From: Candidatus Adiutrix sp.
GTDB lineage: Bacteria; Desulfobacterota; Desulfarculia; Adiutricales; Adiutricaceae
Reading direction: 5' to 3'
Assembly (NCBI GenBank): GCA_031263565.1
Contig: JAISFR010000145.1
Coordinates: 1-54,735 of the forward strand
Length of the DNA stretch: 54,735 nucleotides
In this document: positions 1 to 7,478 of the stretch, one piece after another
Position numbering within the stretch: position 1 is the stretch's first letter
How the letters are laid out: the number at the start of each line of letters is the position of its first letter
Translations under genes and position numbers: made by a program
The notes under the pieces: generated by a model
The model's input: only the letters and a program-made list of their open reading frames with translations
Databases searched by the model: none
What the model was told of the DNA's origin: nothing

Positions 1-1714
1 GCAGCCTGGGCAAAGCCATCGCCTGGTCGCCTTCCCCGCGCACCTGAACCAGAAAGAGACTGCTCTGGGGGCTGACTAATTGGTATTGCAGGGCCAGGTC
101 CAGGGCCGCCTTTTCGCCGGCGGCTTCCATCCGCTGGCGGCCCCCCAGGCGCCGCAGGTCAGGGTTGTCGCCGGCGGTAATCTCTCCGGCGCCGGCGAAG
201 CGGGCCTGGCCGTTCAGGAAGCACTTCAGCCGGGGCGGGTTCCGGAGGGGCTGTTCGAAGGCCGCGAAAACATGGATTGTTTCCCCGTCATAAAGCGACC
301 GGGGAACTTCGGTGCGCCACAGCGGTTCGGCGCCCCAGTCAATTTCCACTTCGGCCGCTTTCCGGCCCCGCATCCGGTGCAATTGCCGCCTGACCGCCGC
401 TTCGAAATCAGCCCCGGGGCTGATAAATTCACCGGCCCCTCCGGTCTCTTCAGCCAGTTGGCGCAACAGGCCTTCGGCCGGAGCCGAACCCACCCCGATG
501 GCGAAGACGCGCTGCTTTGACTCCCGGGCGGCTTTGATCACCTTTTTCGTATCCCAGATATCCCCGTCGGTGATAAGGAGCAGGTCGGAGCAATCTTCCC
601 GGCCGCCGATATTTTTGAAAGTGGAAATGAGAGCGCCCGCCATTTCCGTTCCGCCCATATCCGCTTCCGTCGCCTCGATAAGGCGCCGCAAAGCGCCCAG
701 AGTCTCCGGTCCGCAGGCTGTCAGGCGGCTCAAGTCATGCCGGACATCATTGCCGAAGCGGCTGTAGGATATTTCATCCCGGGGACGGAGCTCGCCCAGG
801 AGTCTTCGCAGGGCCATCCTGGCCCCCTTCAGGCTGTCGCCGGACATCGAGCCGGAACAGTCCACCAGGATCTTCAAGCGCAGAGGCGCCTGAAGATCCG
901 CTGGTTCAGGCCAATCGGGGCAGAAACTGGCCAGCACCACGGTCAGGTCATCGTCGGGCCCGCTGAGGGCGAAGGAACGGCCGGCCACATCATCGAAATC
1001 AATCACCACATCCCGGTCCAGCCGGCTTCCGGGGGCCAGGGTCACGGTCAGGAGGCCGTCGCCGGCCGCCTGACAGCTTATCTGATGACTGGGAGAAGAC
1101 AGGCGGGCCCTGGCCAGTTCGCCGGCCACCTCCAGCTTGAGGCTAAGGGGGTAATCGGCCGCCAGATTAACCCGGTCGGTTTCATGGGGGGCCAGGCCGC
1201 CGACGGCGTGAGCGTCGCCGTAGCGGGGCGCTATGACCGTGGGCAGGCGCAGGCTGAGATGCCCCTGCTCAAAGCGCAGCAACTGGGCGTAGCGAAGCTC
1301 GACAAAGACTTCTTCGCCCGGTTTGAGGTTGCCGATATTGGCCGTGAACAGGCCCGTGGCCGATTGGTTGACCATTATGGGGGCGTCGCCTTCATCTATG
1401 GCCTCTTCATATTGCTTCCCGGCCTTCTGGCGGCCAATCACCGTTCCCGCCAATTCCCTGCCGTCCATGATCACCCGCAAATCCAACAGTGAGGCCCCGT
1501 AAGGCAGGGGGAAAGTGTAGACGACTTCGCAGTTGTCCGGGCTTTCATTGACATAGCGCTGACGCTGGGTCAGGCTGAGCATCAGGCCGCTTAAGCGGCC
1601 GGTCATGTCCACCGTCTTCAAGGGCGACTCAAAGGCTTCGACCGCCGGCTCGGAGATTTCGTATTCGTCCCTGAACGGCGACTTAACGCGGCGGAGTTTG
1701 GAAGATACGGTCAT
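1..1714 (-). CDS. VIT and VWA domain protein (C-terminus outside window)
   Basis: About 571 residues are visible before the frame runs off the left edge. Residues 1-165 form a VIT (vault/inter-alpha-trypsin) domain. A von Willebrand A domain follows at about 278-450 with a full metal-ion site: DCSGS at 285-289, Thr in GGTEM (about 356) and Asp in ITDGD (about 383). No signal peptide or membrane segment is seen, so the protein is probably cytosolic. The ATG is preceded by AAGGAG, which lies in the last codons of merR, with a 3-nt gap, so the two genes are translationally linked. VIT-VWA proteins are thought to be metal-dependent adhesion or scaffold modules, but the ligand here is unknown. Family call is firm, role is not. 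Confidence 0.85.
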   Translation of the reverse strand, partial: MTVSSKLRRVKSPFRDEYEISEPAVEAFESPLKTVDMTGRLSGLMLSLTQRQRYVNESPDNCEVVYTFPLPYGASLLDLRVIMDGRELAGTVIGRQKAGKQYEEAIDEGDAPIMVNQSATGLFTANIGNLKPGEEVFVELRYAQLLRFEQGHLSLRLPTVIAPRYGDAHAVGGLAPHETDRVNLAADYPLSLKLEVAGELARARLSSPSHQISCQAAGDGLLTVTLAPGSRLDRDVVIDFDDVAGRSFALSGPDDDLTVVLASFCPDWPEPADLQAPLRLKILVDCSGSMSGDSLKGARMALRRLLGELRPRDEISYSRFGNDVRHDLSRLTACGPETLGALRRLIEATEADMGGTEMAGALISTFKNIGGREDCSDLLLITDGDIWDTKKVIKAARESKQRVFAIGVGSAPAEGLLRQLAEETGGAGEFISPGADFEAAVRRQLHRMRGRKAAEVEIDWGAEPLWRTEVPRSLYDGETIHVFAAFEQPLRNPPRLKCFLNGQARFAGAGEITAGDNPDLRRLGGRQRMEAAGEKAALDLALQYQLVSPQSSLFLVQVRGEGDQAMALPRL

Positions 1715-1717
1715 TTT

Positions 1718-2119
1718 TCACTCCTTGAATATTTTTTGAGCCAAAGTCAGGGCCTCACGGGCCAGGGTCCGGATTTTCTCCGGGGGCCAGGAGGCTTCAG
1801 CGGGATTGATCTGTAATTCCACGCCCGGCGCGAGAAAGACATGGCTGCGGACCTCAAGCGATCCCGGAGCCCTGGGCCGTGGAGGGACCGGAGCTTCAGC
1901 CCCGGCCAGAATGTCGCGGATACGCTCCAGGGCCACTCCGGCGGTGGTCAATTGCCTGATCTCCAGAAGCCGCCTCAGGTGATCGGTGGTATAGTAGACC
2001 GCCCGGCCTTCGCCCACCGGGCGATCCATGAGCCTCAGCTGAATGTAATAGCGGATGGTTCTGACCGGCAGGCCGGTTAACTGAGCCAATTCATCCAGCT
2101 TGAAGATCTTGTTTTCCAC
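1718..2119 (-). CDS. MerR-family transcriptional regulator
   Basis: 133 residues. The N-terminal winged helix-turn-helix (about 4-70, FKLDELAQLTGLPVRTIRYY) is typical of MerR. The rest is short and Pro-rich and has no Cys cluster, so a metal-sensing site like that of MerR or CueR is not evident. It is the first gene of a two-gene operon with the VIT/VWA gene. A long perfect dyad sits in the spacer of the promoter upstream, the usual arrangement for MerR-type autoregulation. The effector is unknown. Confidence 0.85.
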   Translation of the reverse strand: MENKIFKLDELAQLTGLPVRTIRYYIQLRLMDRPVGEGRAVYYTTDHLRRLLEIRQLTTAGVALERIRDILAGAEAPVPPRPRAPGSLEVRSHVFLAPGVELQINPAEASWPPEKIRTLAREALTLAQKIFKE

Positions 2120-2170
2120 CTTCCACCTCCGGCGGCCGTCCTGATTGCGCGAGCCAGACGCTATGATTGG

Positions 2171-2203
2171 AATATATATCTTGACAGTAATACTGTCAAG
2201 ATA
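2171..2203 (-). promoter_or_regulatory. merR promoter with MerR-type operator dyad
   Basis: On the minus strand a perfect TTGACA (2194-2199) is followed by a 17-bp spacer and TATATT (2171-2176). A perfect inverted repeat with 12-bp arms (2177-2188 and 2192-2203) and a 3-nt centre covers the -35 box and the spacer. This is where MerR regulators bind and twist the promoter. The spacer is 17 bp rather than the 19-20 bp of classic MerR-activated promoters, so repression by occlusion is as likely as activation. Confidence 0.75.
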
Positions 2204-2344
2204 AATGTTCAGAAATATCCGGCCGTCTCCTCGGGCTATTCTCGCCGCAGCCGGCGCAATTACACTATATAGGGGGGACCGATGTCAGGCAGAAACAGAT
2301 ATGCCGCCGCCGGAGTCAATGACCGTCGGCGGAGCCGGGGGGGG

Positions 2345-2526
2345 TTAGCTTTTTGAATTAATTGCTTCAATTTCCTCGCGGGTCAAGCCGGTGACATCAA
2401 TGATTTTGTCTATGGAATCGCCAAAGCGCCTAAGGTTTTTCGCAATCTCAAACTGCGCTTGTTTCCCCCCACTCCCGCAGCTTCACGACCGCCCGGCTGA
2501 TGGTTTTATTCCTCTCGGCTACCATA
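2345..2526 (-). pseudogene. remnant of an Rpn-type (PD-(D/E)XK transposase family) protein, C-terminal part
   Basis: Read on the minus strand, two pieces in different frames resemble the tail of Rpn-type recombination-promoting nucleases. The first is MVAERNKTISRAVVKLRE, beginning near 2524. The second begins with QFEIAKNLRRFGDSIDKI and continues through VTGLTREEIEAINSKS to a stop at 2345-2347. The Glu-rich linker that normally joins these parts is missing and the frame is broken. There is no N-terminal catalytic domain, so this is a decayed fragment. Family assignment is by remembered tail motifs only. Confidence 0.5.
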
Positions 2527-2557
2527 TTCAATTTCTCCTCTGAAGGGGGACAGCATG

Positions 2558-2650
2558 TTACAATGAAAAGGCGCTGACCTTTATGCCCAGGCCCTTGAAG
2601 TGTTTCAAATCGCCGGTATACAAAGTGTCCTGGCTGGCGGCGGCGGTGGC
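2558..2650 (-). pseudogene. C-terminal fragment of a PIN-domain (VapC-like) toxin
   Basis: The minus strand reads AASQDTLYTGDLKHFKGLG and IKVSAFSL before a stop at 2558-2560. This is the end of a PIN domain, including the Asp of the TGDLKHF motif. A stop lies in frame just upstream, and there is no N-terminal half and no antitoxin next to it. It is a close copy of the tail of the broken toxin at 3826-3984. Confidence 0.6.
2562..2642. repeat. 81-bp direct repeat, first copy (partner at 3845-3925)
   Basis: These 81 bases match 3845-3925 in the same orientation with four substitutions by eye. Both copies encode the tail of a PIN toxin. The flanks do not match, so this is a duplicated gene scrap and not a mobile-element end. 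Confidence 0.8.
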
Positions 2651-2743
2651 CTATGTTCCTCAGGAGCACAGGCCGGCCTTTCCTTAGGATTTACCCCAAA
2701 ATAAATACTTCAATTATGTTTTGACGTTGGTTCTATTTAAAGA

Positions 2744-2782
2744 TCTGCCCTAAAATAAACGCTTTAATGATTTTGGGGCAGA
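2744..2782. repeat. AT-rich inverted repeat of unknown origin
   Basis: Arms of 13 bases (2744-2756 and 2770-2782) pair with a single G-T wobble around a 13-nt loop. The left arm and loop resemble bases near 2694-2717, about 54 bp upstream, giving a degenerate direct repeat. It sits between two gene remnants. The stretch 2204-3071 holds no intact gene, only these scraps. Confidence 0.4.
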
Positions 2783-2957
2783 CCCTTATACTGTCCGGGA
2801 AATGGTGGAAATGGGCCGCACCCCGCATCGGGGAACGATGCCGATTTTGTCGAAAGCCGATCATCTCGCGGTTGGAAAGGCCTTGGAACGGTTGAACCTG
2901 ACCGGGCTGGCCGCTGAAAATTATAATCACCTTTTGTATCCGCCGCTACCGCGCTGA
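2781..2957 (+). pseudogene. fragment of an iron-siderophore/cobalamin ABC transporter ATPase
   Basis: An open stretch without its own start reads DPYTVREMVEMGRTPHRGT and then SKADHLAVGKALERLNLTGLA. This matches the segment between the Q-loop and the signature motif of FecE/FepC/BtuD-type ATPases, where TVRE..xMGRxPH is typical. Walker A, the LSGGE signature and Walker B are all absent, and a stop follows at 2955-2957. It is a remnant of a lost metal or corrinoid importer. Confidence 0.65.
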
Positions 2958-3071
2958 AACGATAGCCTTGATATTATGAGGCCATTCAGAGCACAGGAAT
3001 TTGAAGAATGTCCGGCCTGACAAGAATCAGGCCGAGTCGAAACCCCGACCCCATACCGCCAGGAGCATAGT

Positions 3072-3719
3072 ATGCCGCAAATAATAGCCTTTTCAGGCAG
3101 CCCGATCAGAAACGGCAACATCGAAAAAGGGCTGGCCGCTGTGGTGGATTCCAGCGGTTTATCGGCTGAAACAATTCGTCTGTACGATCTTGATCTCAAA
3201 GTATGTATCGGCTGTAAAAAATGCGCTGATACCAACAGGTGCGCGTTCAAAGACGACCTCAACCCCGTTCTGGAAAAAATAGAAGAAGCCGAGGCGCTGG
3301 TCTTCAGCGGCTACCCCAGCTTCGGCTCGGTCAACGCCATGACCAAGGTCTTCATTGAAAAACTTTGGCCCTTGCGCCATAACCACATGCTGACTACGGG
3401 CAAGGCTGGCGCGGCCGTCATTTGCGGCCTCGGCCCCCAGGATTCCCTTGAGACTTACTTCGCCCGTTATTTCCAGGAATATCTGCGCGCCGACTATTTG
3501 GGCGCCTTGACCCTTCCCGGCAACGCGCCCTGCATGACCTGCGGTTATGGCGAAAATTGTAATTACAGCGGCTTTCTGAGGCAATACGGCCCCGGCGCCA
3601 AAGTGACCCCGGACAAGTTTCAAGACGCCGCCCGCAACGAAACGGTTCTGGCCGAAGCTCACGCCCTCGGCCAGGCTCTCGGCGAGGCGGTCAGAAATAA
3701 GACGCGAGCGCTGCCCTAA
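3072..3719 (+). CDS. NADPH-dependent FMN reductase / iron-sulfur flavoprotein
   Basis: 215 residues with a flavodoxin-like fold. The N-terminus FSGSPIRNGN is the FMN phosphate loop of the NADPH-dependent FMN reductase family. A compact cysteine motif, CIGCKKCADTNRC (about 46-58), follows and resembles the cluster-binding CxxCxxC...C of iron-sulfur flavoproteins (ISF) of anaerobes. Two further Cys lie near 156-170 (CMTCGYGENC). The start has AGGAG upstream. Such proteins move electrons between ferredoxin, flavin and acceptors, and the partner is not shown by context. It is the only intact gene in a region of remnants, with a terminator right behind it. Confidence 0.8.
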   Translation: MPQIIAFSGSPIRNGNIEKGLAAVVDSSGLSAETIRLYDLDLKVCIGCKKCADTNRCAFKDDLNPVLEKIEEAEALVFSGYPSFGSVNAMTKVFIEKLWPLRHNHMLTTGKAGAAVICGLGPQDSLETYFARYFQEYLRADYLGALTLPGNAPCMTCGYGENCNYSGFLRQYGPGAKVTPDKFQDAARNETVLAEAHALGQALGEAVRNKTRALP

Positions 3720-3765
3720 CCAGCTGTTGACCCGAAGAGACCCCGTGGCCAGATCATGACCAGGC

Positions 3766-3806
3766 AAAAGGCCCGGATTGCGCAACAAGCACTCCGGGCC
3801 TTTTAT
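3766..3806 (+). terminator. Rho-independent terminator behind the flavoprotein gene
   Basis: A 12-bp stem (3766-3777 with 3793-3804) closes a 15-nt loop and ends in TTTT. It lies 47 bp after the stop codon at 3717-3719. Confidence 0.85.
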
Positions 3807-3825
3807 AGATATGTTGTCCCCGGAA

Positions 3826-3984
3826 TTATTCCGGTGGGGTTACAAATGAAAAAGCGCTGACCTTTATGCCCAGGCTCTTGAAGTGTTTCAAATTGCCGGT
3901 ATGCAAAGTGTCCTGGCTGGCGGCGTGGGCGGCTTCCGGTTTCCCGCGCATGAACCAGATGAGAACGTCGGTATCAAAGATCAC
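3826..3984 (-). pseudogene. internally deleted PIN-domain (VapC-like) toxin
   Basis: From a GTG at 3984 the frame starts VIFDTDVLIWFMRGKPEAA, a normal PIN N-terminus with the first catalytic Asp. It then jumps directly to ASQDTLHTGNLKHFKSLG and ends. Only about 53 codons remain of the usual 130 or so, and the middle acidic residues are gone. In the tail TGDLKHF has become TGNLKHF, so that Asp is lost too. The start overlaps the antitoxin stop by 11 nt, the usual toxin-antitoxin coupling. The toxin is almost certainly inactive. Confidence 0.75.
3845..3925. repeat. 81-bp direct repeat, second copy (partner at 2562-2642)
   Basis: Second copy of the PIN-toxin tail sequence described at 2562-2642. 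Confidence 0.8.
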
Positions 3985-4279
3985 GATACCGCCCCCGCCG
4001 CAGATGGCGCACCCATTCAGCCGGGTTTTCCATATCTTCACGGTCGGCCCACATGCCGAAAGCGGGGAGGTAGGTCAGGTCATCGCCCGATGGAATGGAA
4101 TCGGCCCGTTCCGGGCCGGAAGGCAGGGCCTCCGTCAAATCGGCCGGCAGACGTTTTTCGGCGGTGATTTGCTTCAAGGTCATTTGAACGACATCGGAAA
4201 TAGAAAGGCCCTGGGCGTTCAGCACCGCCGCGGCTTCAGCCTGGACTTGTTCATCAACTTGTATTACCAGGGTAGACAT
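3974..4279 (-). CDS. RelB/DinJ-like antitoxin
   Basis: 101 residues. The N-terminus (STLVIQVDEQVQAEAAAVLN, then GLSISDVVQMTLKQI) matches the ribbon-helix-helix DNA-binding part of RelB/DinJ antitoxins. The C-terminal half, which would wrap the toxin, is variable. It overlaps the start of the deleted PIN toxin. With the toxin broken, this may be a relic or may still repress or neutralise a toxin elsewhere. Confidence 0.75.
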   Translation of the reverse strand: MSTLVIQVDEQVQAEAAAVLNAQGLSISDVVQMTLKQITAEKRLPADLTEALPSGPERADSIPSGDDLTYLPAFGMWADREDMENPAEWVRHLRRGRYRDL

Positions 4280-4414
4280 ATCAAATTCCCCCCGCTATTG
4301 GCCGCCTAACTTGGGCACGTCCCTAAACTCCCTGAACGTCCAAGGCTTCTATGGCGCGTATCGGGCGCCTTTAATTGCTGATTATATCATATTAAAAAAG
4401 GCCACGGAACGCCC

Positions 4415-5869
4415 TTAGGGCATCAAAGCCCGGCCGGCTTCCAACGCCAGATCGAAGACCGGGGCCGGCAGCACCCCCAGAACAAGCACCACCAGGGCCA
4501 GAACCGTGGCCCCGACCGAACTGAAAAGGCCGGTATCGGGAGCCGCGCCGCGCAGGGGGTCGTCTTCGCCCTCGGTATAGGCGTGACGGACCAGGGATAG
4601 GTAGTAGAAGATGGCCAGGGCGCTGTTGACGCAGAGCAGAATCACCAGCCAGTTGTAACCGTGGCCCCAGGCCCCGGTGACCAGCCAGAGTTTGCCCATG
4701 AAGCCCACCGTCGGCGGGAGGCCCACCAGGGAAATGGCGGCCGCGGCCAGAGAAAGGGCCAGCCAGGGCGAACGTTTGTAAAGCCCGTTCAAATCACGGT
4801 AAGTGAGGTTGCGGCCGTCAGGGGCCAGGCGGCTGATGATCCAGAAGCACAAGAGGTTCATGCTCAGATAGGCGGCCGCATAAAAGGCGGCCGCGGCCAG
4901 GCCTTCGGCCGTGCCCGGCGCCAGGCCGACCAGAATATAGCCGGCGTGGGCCACCGAGGAAAAGCCCAGCATGCGCTTCAAATCTTTCTGGACCAGGGCG
5001 CAGAGGTTGCCGAAGGTCATGCTGGCCGCCGCCAGCACGGCCAGCAGGTTGGCCAGGTCTTCACCCGGGGTGATGAGGGCCCCCAGGCGCACCAGAACCG
5101 CAATGGCCCCCAGCTTGGGCAGGGTGGCCACATAGGCGGCCGTCTCGTTGGAAGCGCCCTGATAAACGTCGGGGCACCAGAAATGGAAGGGAAAGAGGGC
5201 CAGCTTGTAGAACATGCCGCCCAGGAAGAACGAAAGACCGAGGCAGGCCAGGGGGTTGCCGCTGAAAGTCCAGTCCTTGCCGGCCAGTTCGCTGAGATAG
5301 GTGCTGTGCTGGCTGGCGATGATCCAGGAGAGGCCGTAGAGGGCCAGGGCGGTGGCCGCCGCGCCGAAGAGGATGTATTTGACGCCCGCCTCGGCCGCCG
5401 GCCTGCTCCGGGCCCTCAAAGGGATGAGTATGTAGAGGCTGTAGGAGGCCAGTTCCATGGTCAGGTAGATGGTCACCAGTTCGGCGGCCGAGGCCATCAT
5501 GGTCAGGCCCCAGGCTGAGAAGGCCAGGAAGAGGAAATAGTCCAGGCGCTGGCCTTCCTCCAGGCTGCTCTGGCGGCGGGCGTTCAGAACGGCCACAAAA
5601 AAGCCGGCGGCCACCAGAAGCTTGAAGAACTGCGAGAGGGCGTCAAGTCGGTAACTGCCCCAGAACATGACTTCCCGGGCCGACATGGAGCCGAGGCTGA
5701 CTAGGGCGATGAGCAGGGCGATGACCGGCAGGGCCTCCAGAACCAGCTTGCCGGCCGACGGATTCCTGGCCAGGCCGGTGACGGTGGCCGCGAAGAGGAA
5801 GAGCACCAGCAGGAAAAAGCCCAGTTCCGGCAGCAGCAGCAAGAGGTCGAAATTCAGGTTCGCGGTCAT
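4415..5869 (-). CDS. nuoN: NADH-quinone oxidoreductase subunit N
   Basis: 484 residues with about 14 membrane helices. It is the smallest of the antiporter-like proton channels of complex I. Typical features are the TM5 Glu in YLTMELASYSLYIL, the segment LALFPFHFWCPDVYQGASNE and the loop DLKRMLGFSSVAHAGYIL. It is the last gene of the nuo operon, and its ATG overlaps the nuoM stop by 4 nt. No strong terminator is seen downstream; 4280-4414 holds only a weak 5-bp hairpin at 4353-4369. Confidence 0.93.
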   Translation of the reverse strand: MTANLNFDLLLLLPELGFFLLVLFLFAATVTGLARNPSAGKLVLEALPVIALLIALVSLGSMSAREVMFWGSYRLDALSQFFKLLVAAGFFVAVLNARRQSSLEEGQRLDYFLFLAFSAWGLTMMASAAELVTIYLTMELASYSLYILIPLRARSRPAAEAGVKYILFGAAATALALYGLSWIIASQHSTYLSELAGKDWTFSGNPLACLGLSFFLGGMFYKLALFPFHFWCPDVYQGASNETAAYVATLPKLGAIAVLVRLGALITPGEDLANLLAVLAAASMTFGNLCALVQKDLKRMLGFSSVAHAGYILVGLAPGTAEGLAAAAFYAAAYLSMNLLCFWIISRLAPDGRNLTYRDLNGLYKRSPWLALSLAAAAISLVGLPPTVGFMGKLWLVTGAWGHGYNWLVILLCVNSALAIFYYLSLVRHAYTEGEDDPLRGAAPDTGLFSSVGATVLALVVLVLGVLPAPVFDLALEAGRALMP

Positions 5870-7473
5870 AAGGTGGGCTCCTGTAGAACTTCGCTGATGG
5901 CCAACGAGCCGTCCGGCTGTTTTGAAACCAGCAGTCGAGATTCGCCCGGACTTTCAGCGAGGCGGATATCTTTTCGCAGTTGAAAATCTTCCACCGTGGC
6001 CCTGACGGCGGGGTCGATGGTTTCCAACAGCCCGGTCGGGGCCAGGCCCAGATAGACGACGAAAACCGCCGGAACCAGCATATAGGCCCATTCCCGGCCA
6101 TTGAGGTCGCGCCAGTATTTATTGGTGGCCGAGCTGGGCCGGCCCCAGGCCAGCTTCAAAATGACCTTCAGGGCGTAGGCCGCGGCCAGCATGGCCCCCG
6201 GGATGGTCAGAAGGCCGATCAGCGGCACGTCGACCCCGGCGAGGCGGGTGTTTTCGCCGAGGGCGGCGGCAATGACCAGGAACTCGCCCACAAAGCCGTT
6301 GGTGCCCGGAAAACCGAAGGAGGCCAGGCCGAAGAAGCCCCAGAAGAACATGAAGGCCGGCAGGTATTTGCCCAGACCCAGGTTGTTGCTGATTTCCCGG
6401 CTGTGGCTGCGTTCGTAGATGGTGCCGATGAGCATGAAGAGCCCGCCGGTGATGATGCCGTGGTTCAGCATCTGGACAATGGCCCCCTCCAGGCCGCGCA
6501 CGGTGAAGAGAAAGATGCCCAGGGTGACGAAGCCCATGTGGGCCACCGAGGAATAGGCCACCAGCCTCTTGATGTCCTCCTGCCCCAGGGCGATGGCTCC
6601 GCCGTAGATGATGGCCGCCAGGGACAGCGCGATCATCAGCGGGGCGAAGTAGGCGCTGGCCGCCGGGGTGATCGGCAGTGAAAAGCGCAGAAAGCCGTAG
6701 GCGCCCATCTTCAGAAGCACGGCCGCCAGGATCACGCTGCCGGCCGAAGGGGCCTGGACGTGAGCCGCCGGGAGCCAGGTGTGGAACGGGAACATGGGCA
6801 CTTTGATGGCAAAGGCCAGGCCCAGGCCCAGGAAGACCCAGAACTGGAAGGTGAAGCCAAAGTCAAGGGCCATCAGGTCGGGAATGGAGAAAGTGCCGCC
6901 CTCGATTCTCAGGGCGGCGATGGCCGCCAGGAGCACGGTGCTGCCGGCCAGGGTGTAGATGAAGAATTTCAACGAGGCGTAGCGCCGGTCGTCGCCGCCC
7001 CAGACGGCGATCATCAGGTACATGGGGATGAGCAGGGCTTCCCAGAAAACATAGAAGAGCACCAGGTCCAGGGCGCTGAAAACGCCCACGCAGGCCGTGG
7101 TCATCAAAAGGAGGCAGACGTGGAATTCCCTGATCCGCCGGCCGATGTAGGTCCAGGAGCAGAGCACGCAGACCGGGAGCGTCAGGATGGACAGCCAGAT
7201 CATCATGATGCTGATGCCGTCGACGCCCAGATAGTATTGCAGCCCCCAGGCCCGCACCCAGCTCAGCCGCTCGACGAACTGAAAACCGGCGACCGGCTGG
7301 AAGTTCAGGAGCGGCCAGGCCAGCAGCACTTCCACCACCGAGGCGGCCAGGGTCGCCCGACGCACGTTTTCATCGCCCTTGACGAAGGCCAGGGCCACAG
7401 CCGCCAAAAGCGGCCAGAAAATCAGGGCGGTCAGGACCGGACAGGCGGCCAGAGTATCAGCGCTCATTCTCAA
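5866..7473 (-). CDS. nuoM: NADH-quinone oxidoreductase subunit M
   Basis: 535 residues and about 14 helices, a proton-translocating antiporter-like subunit. Diagnostic stretches are FYVFWEALLIPMYLMIAVWG (TM5 Glu), KVPMFPFHTWLPAAHVQAPS and DIKRLVAYSSVAHMGFVTLG. A hydrophilic tail of about 50 residues (from about 485) is longer than in E. coli NuoM and may touch the neighbouring subunit. The start at 7473 has a second Met two codons later. It lies 5 nt after the preceding antiporter-like gene. Confidence 0.93.
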   Translation of the reverse strand: MRMSADTLAACPVLTALIFWPLLAAVALAFVKGDENVRRATLAASVVEVLLAWPLLNFQPVAGFQFVERLSWVRAWGLQYYLGVDGISIMMIWLSILTLPVCVLCSWTYIGRRIREFHVCLLLMTTACVGVFSALDLVLFYVFWEALLIPMYLMIAVWGGDDRRYASLKFFIYTLAGSTVLLAAIAALRIEGGTFSIPDLMALDFGFTFQFWVFLGLGLAFAIKVPMFPFHTWLPAAHVQAPSAGSVILAAVLLKMGAYGFLRFSLPITPAASAYFAPLMIALSLAAIIYGGAIALGQEDIKRLVAYSSVAHMGFVTLGIFLFTVRGLEGAIVQMLNHGIITGGLFMLIGTIYERSHSREISNNLGLGKYLPAFMFFWGFFGLASFGFPGTNGFVGEFLVIAAALGENTRLAGVDVPLIGLLTIPGAMLAAAYALKVILKLAWGRPSSATNKYWRDLNGREWAYMLVPAVFVVYLGLAPTGLLETIDPAVRATVEDFQLRKDIRLAESPGESRLLVSKQPDGSLAISEVLQEPTL

Positions 7474-7478
7474 TATCC

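Noticed and set aside
2448-2669. 73-codon minus-strand frame as a gene
   Set aside because: It joins scraps of an Rpn-type tail and a PIN tail in the wrong frame.
4353-4369. Terminator behind nuoN
   Set aside because: Only a 5-bp hairpin, with T bases on the plus strand, the wrong direction for nuo.
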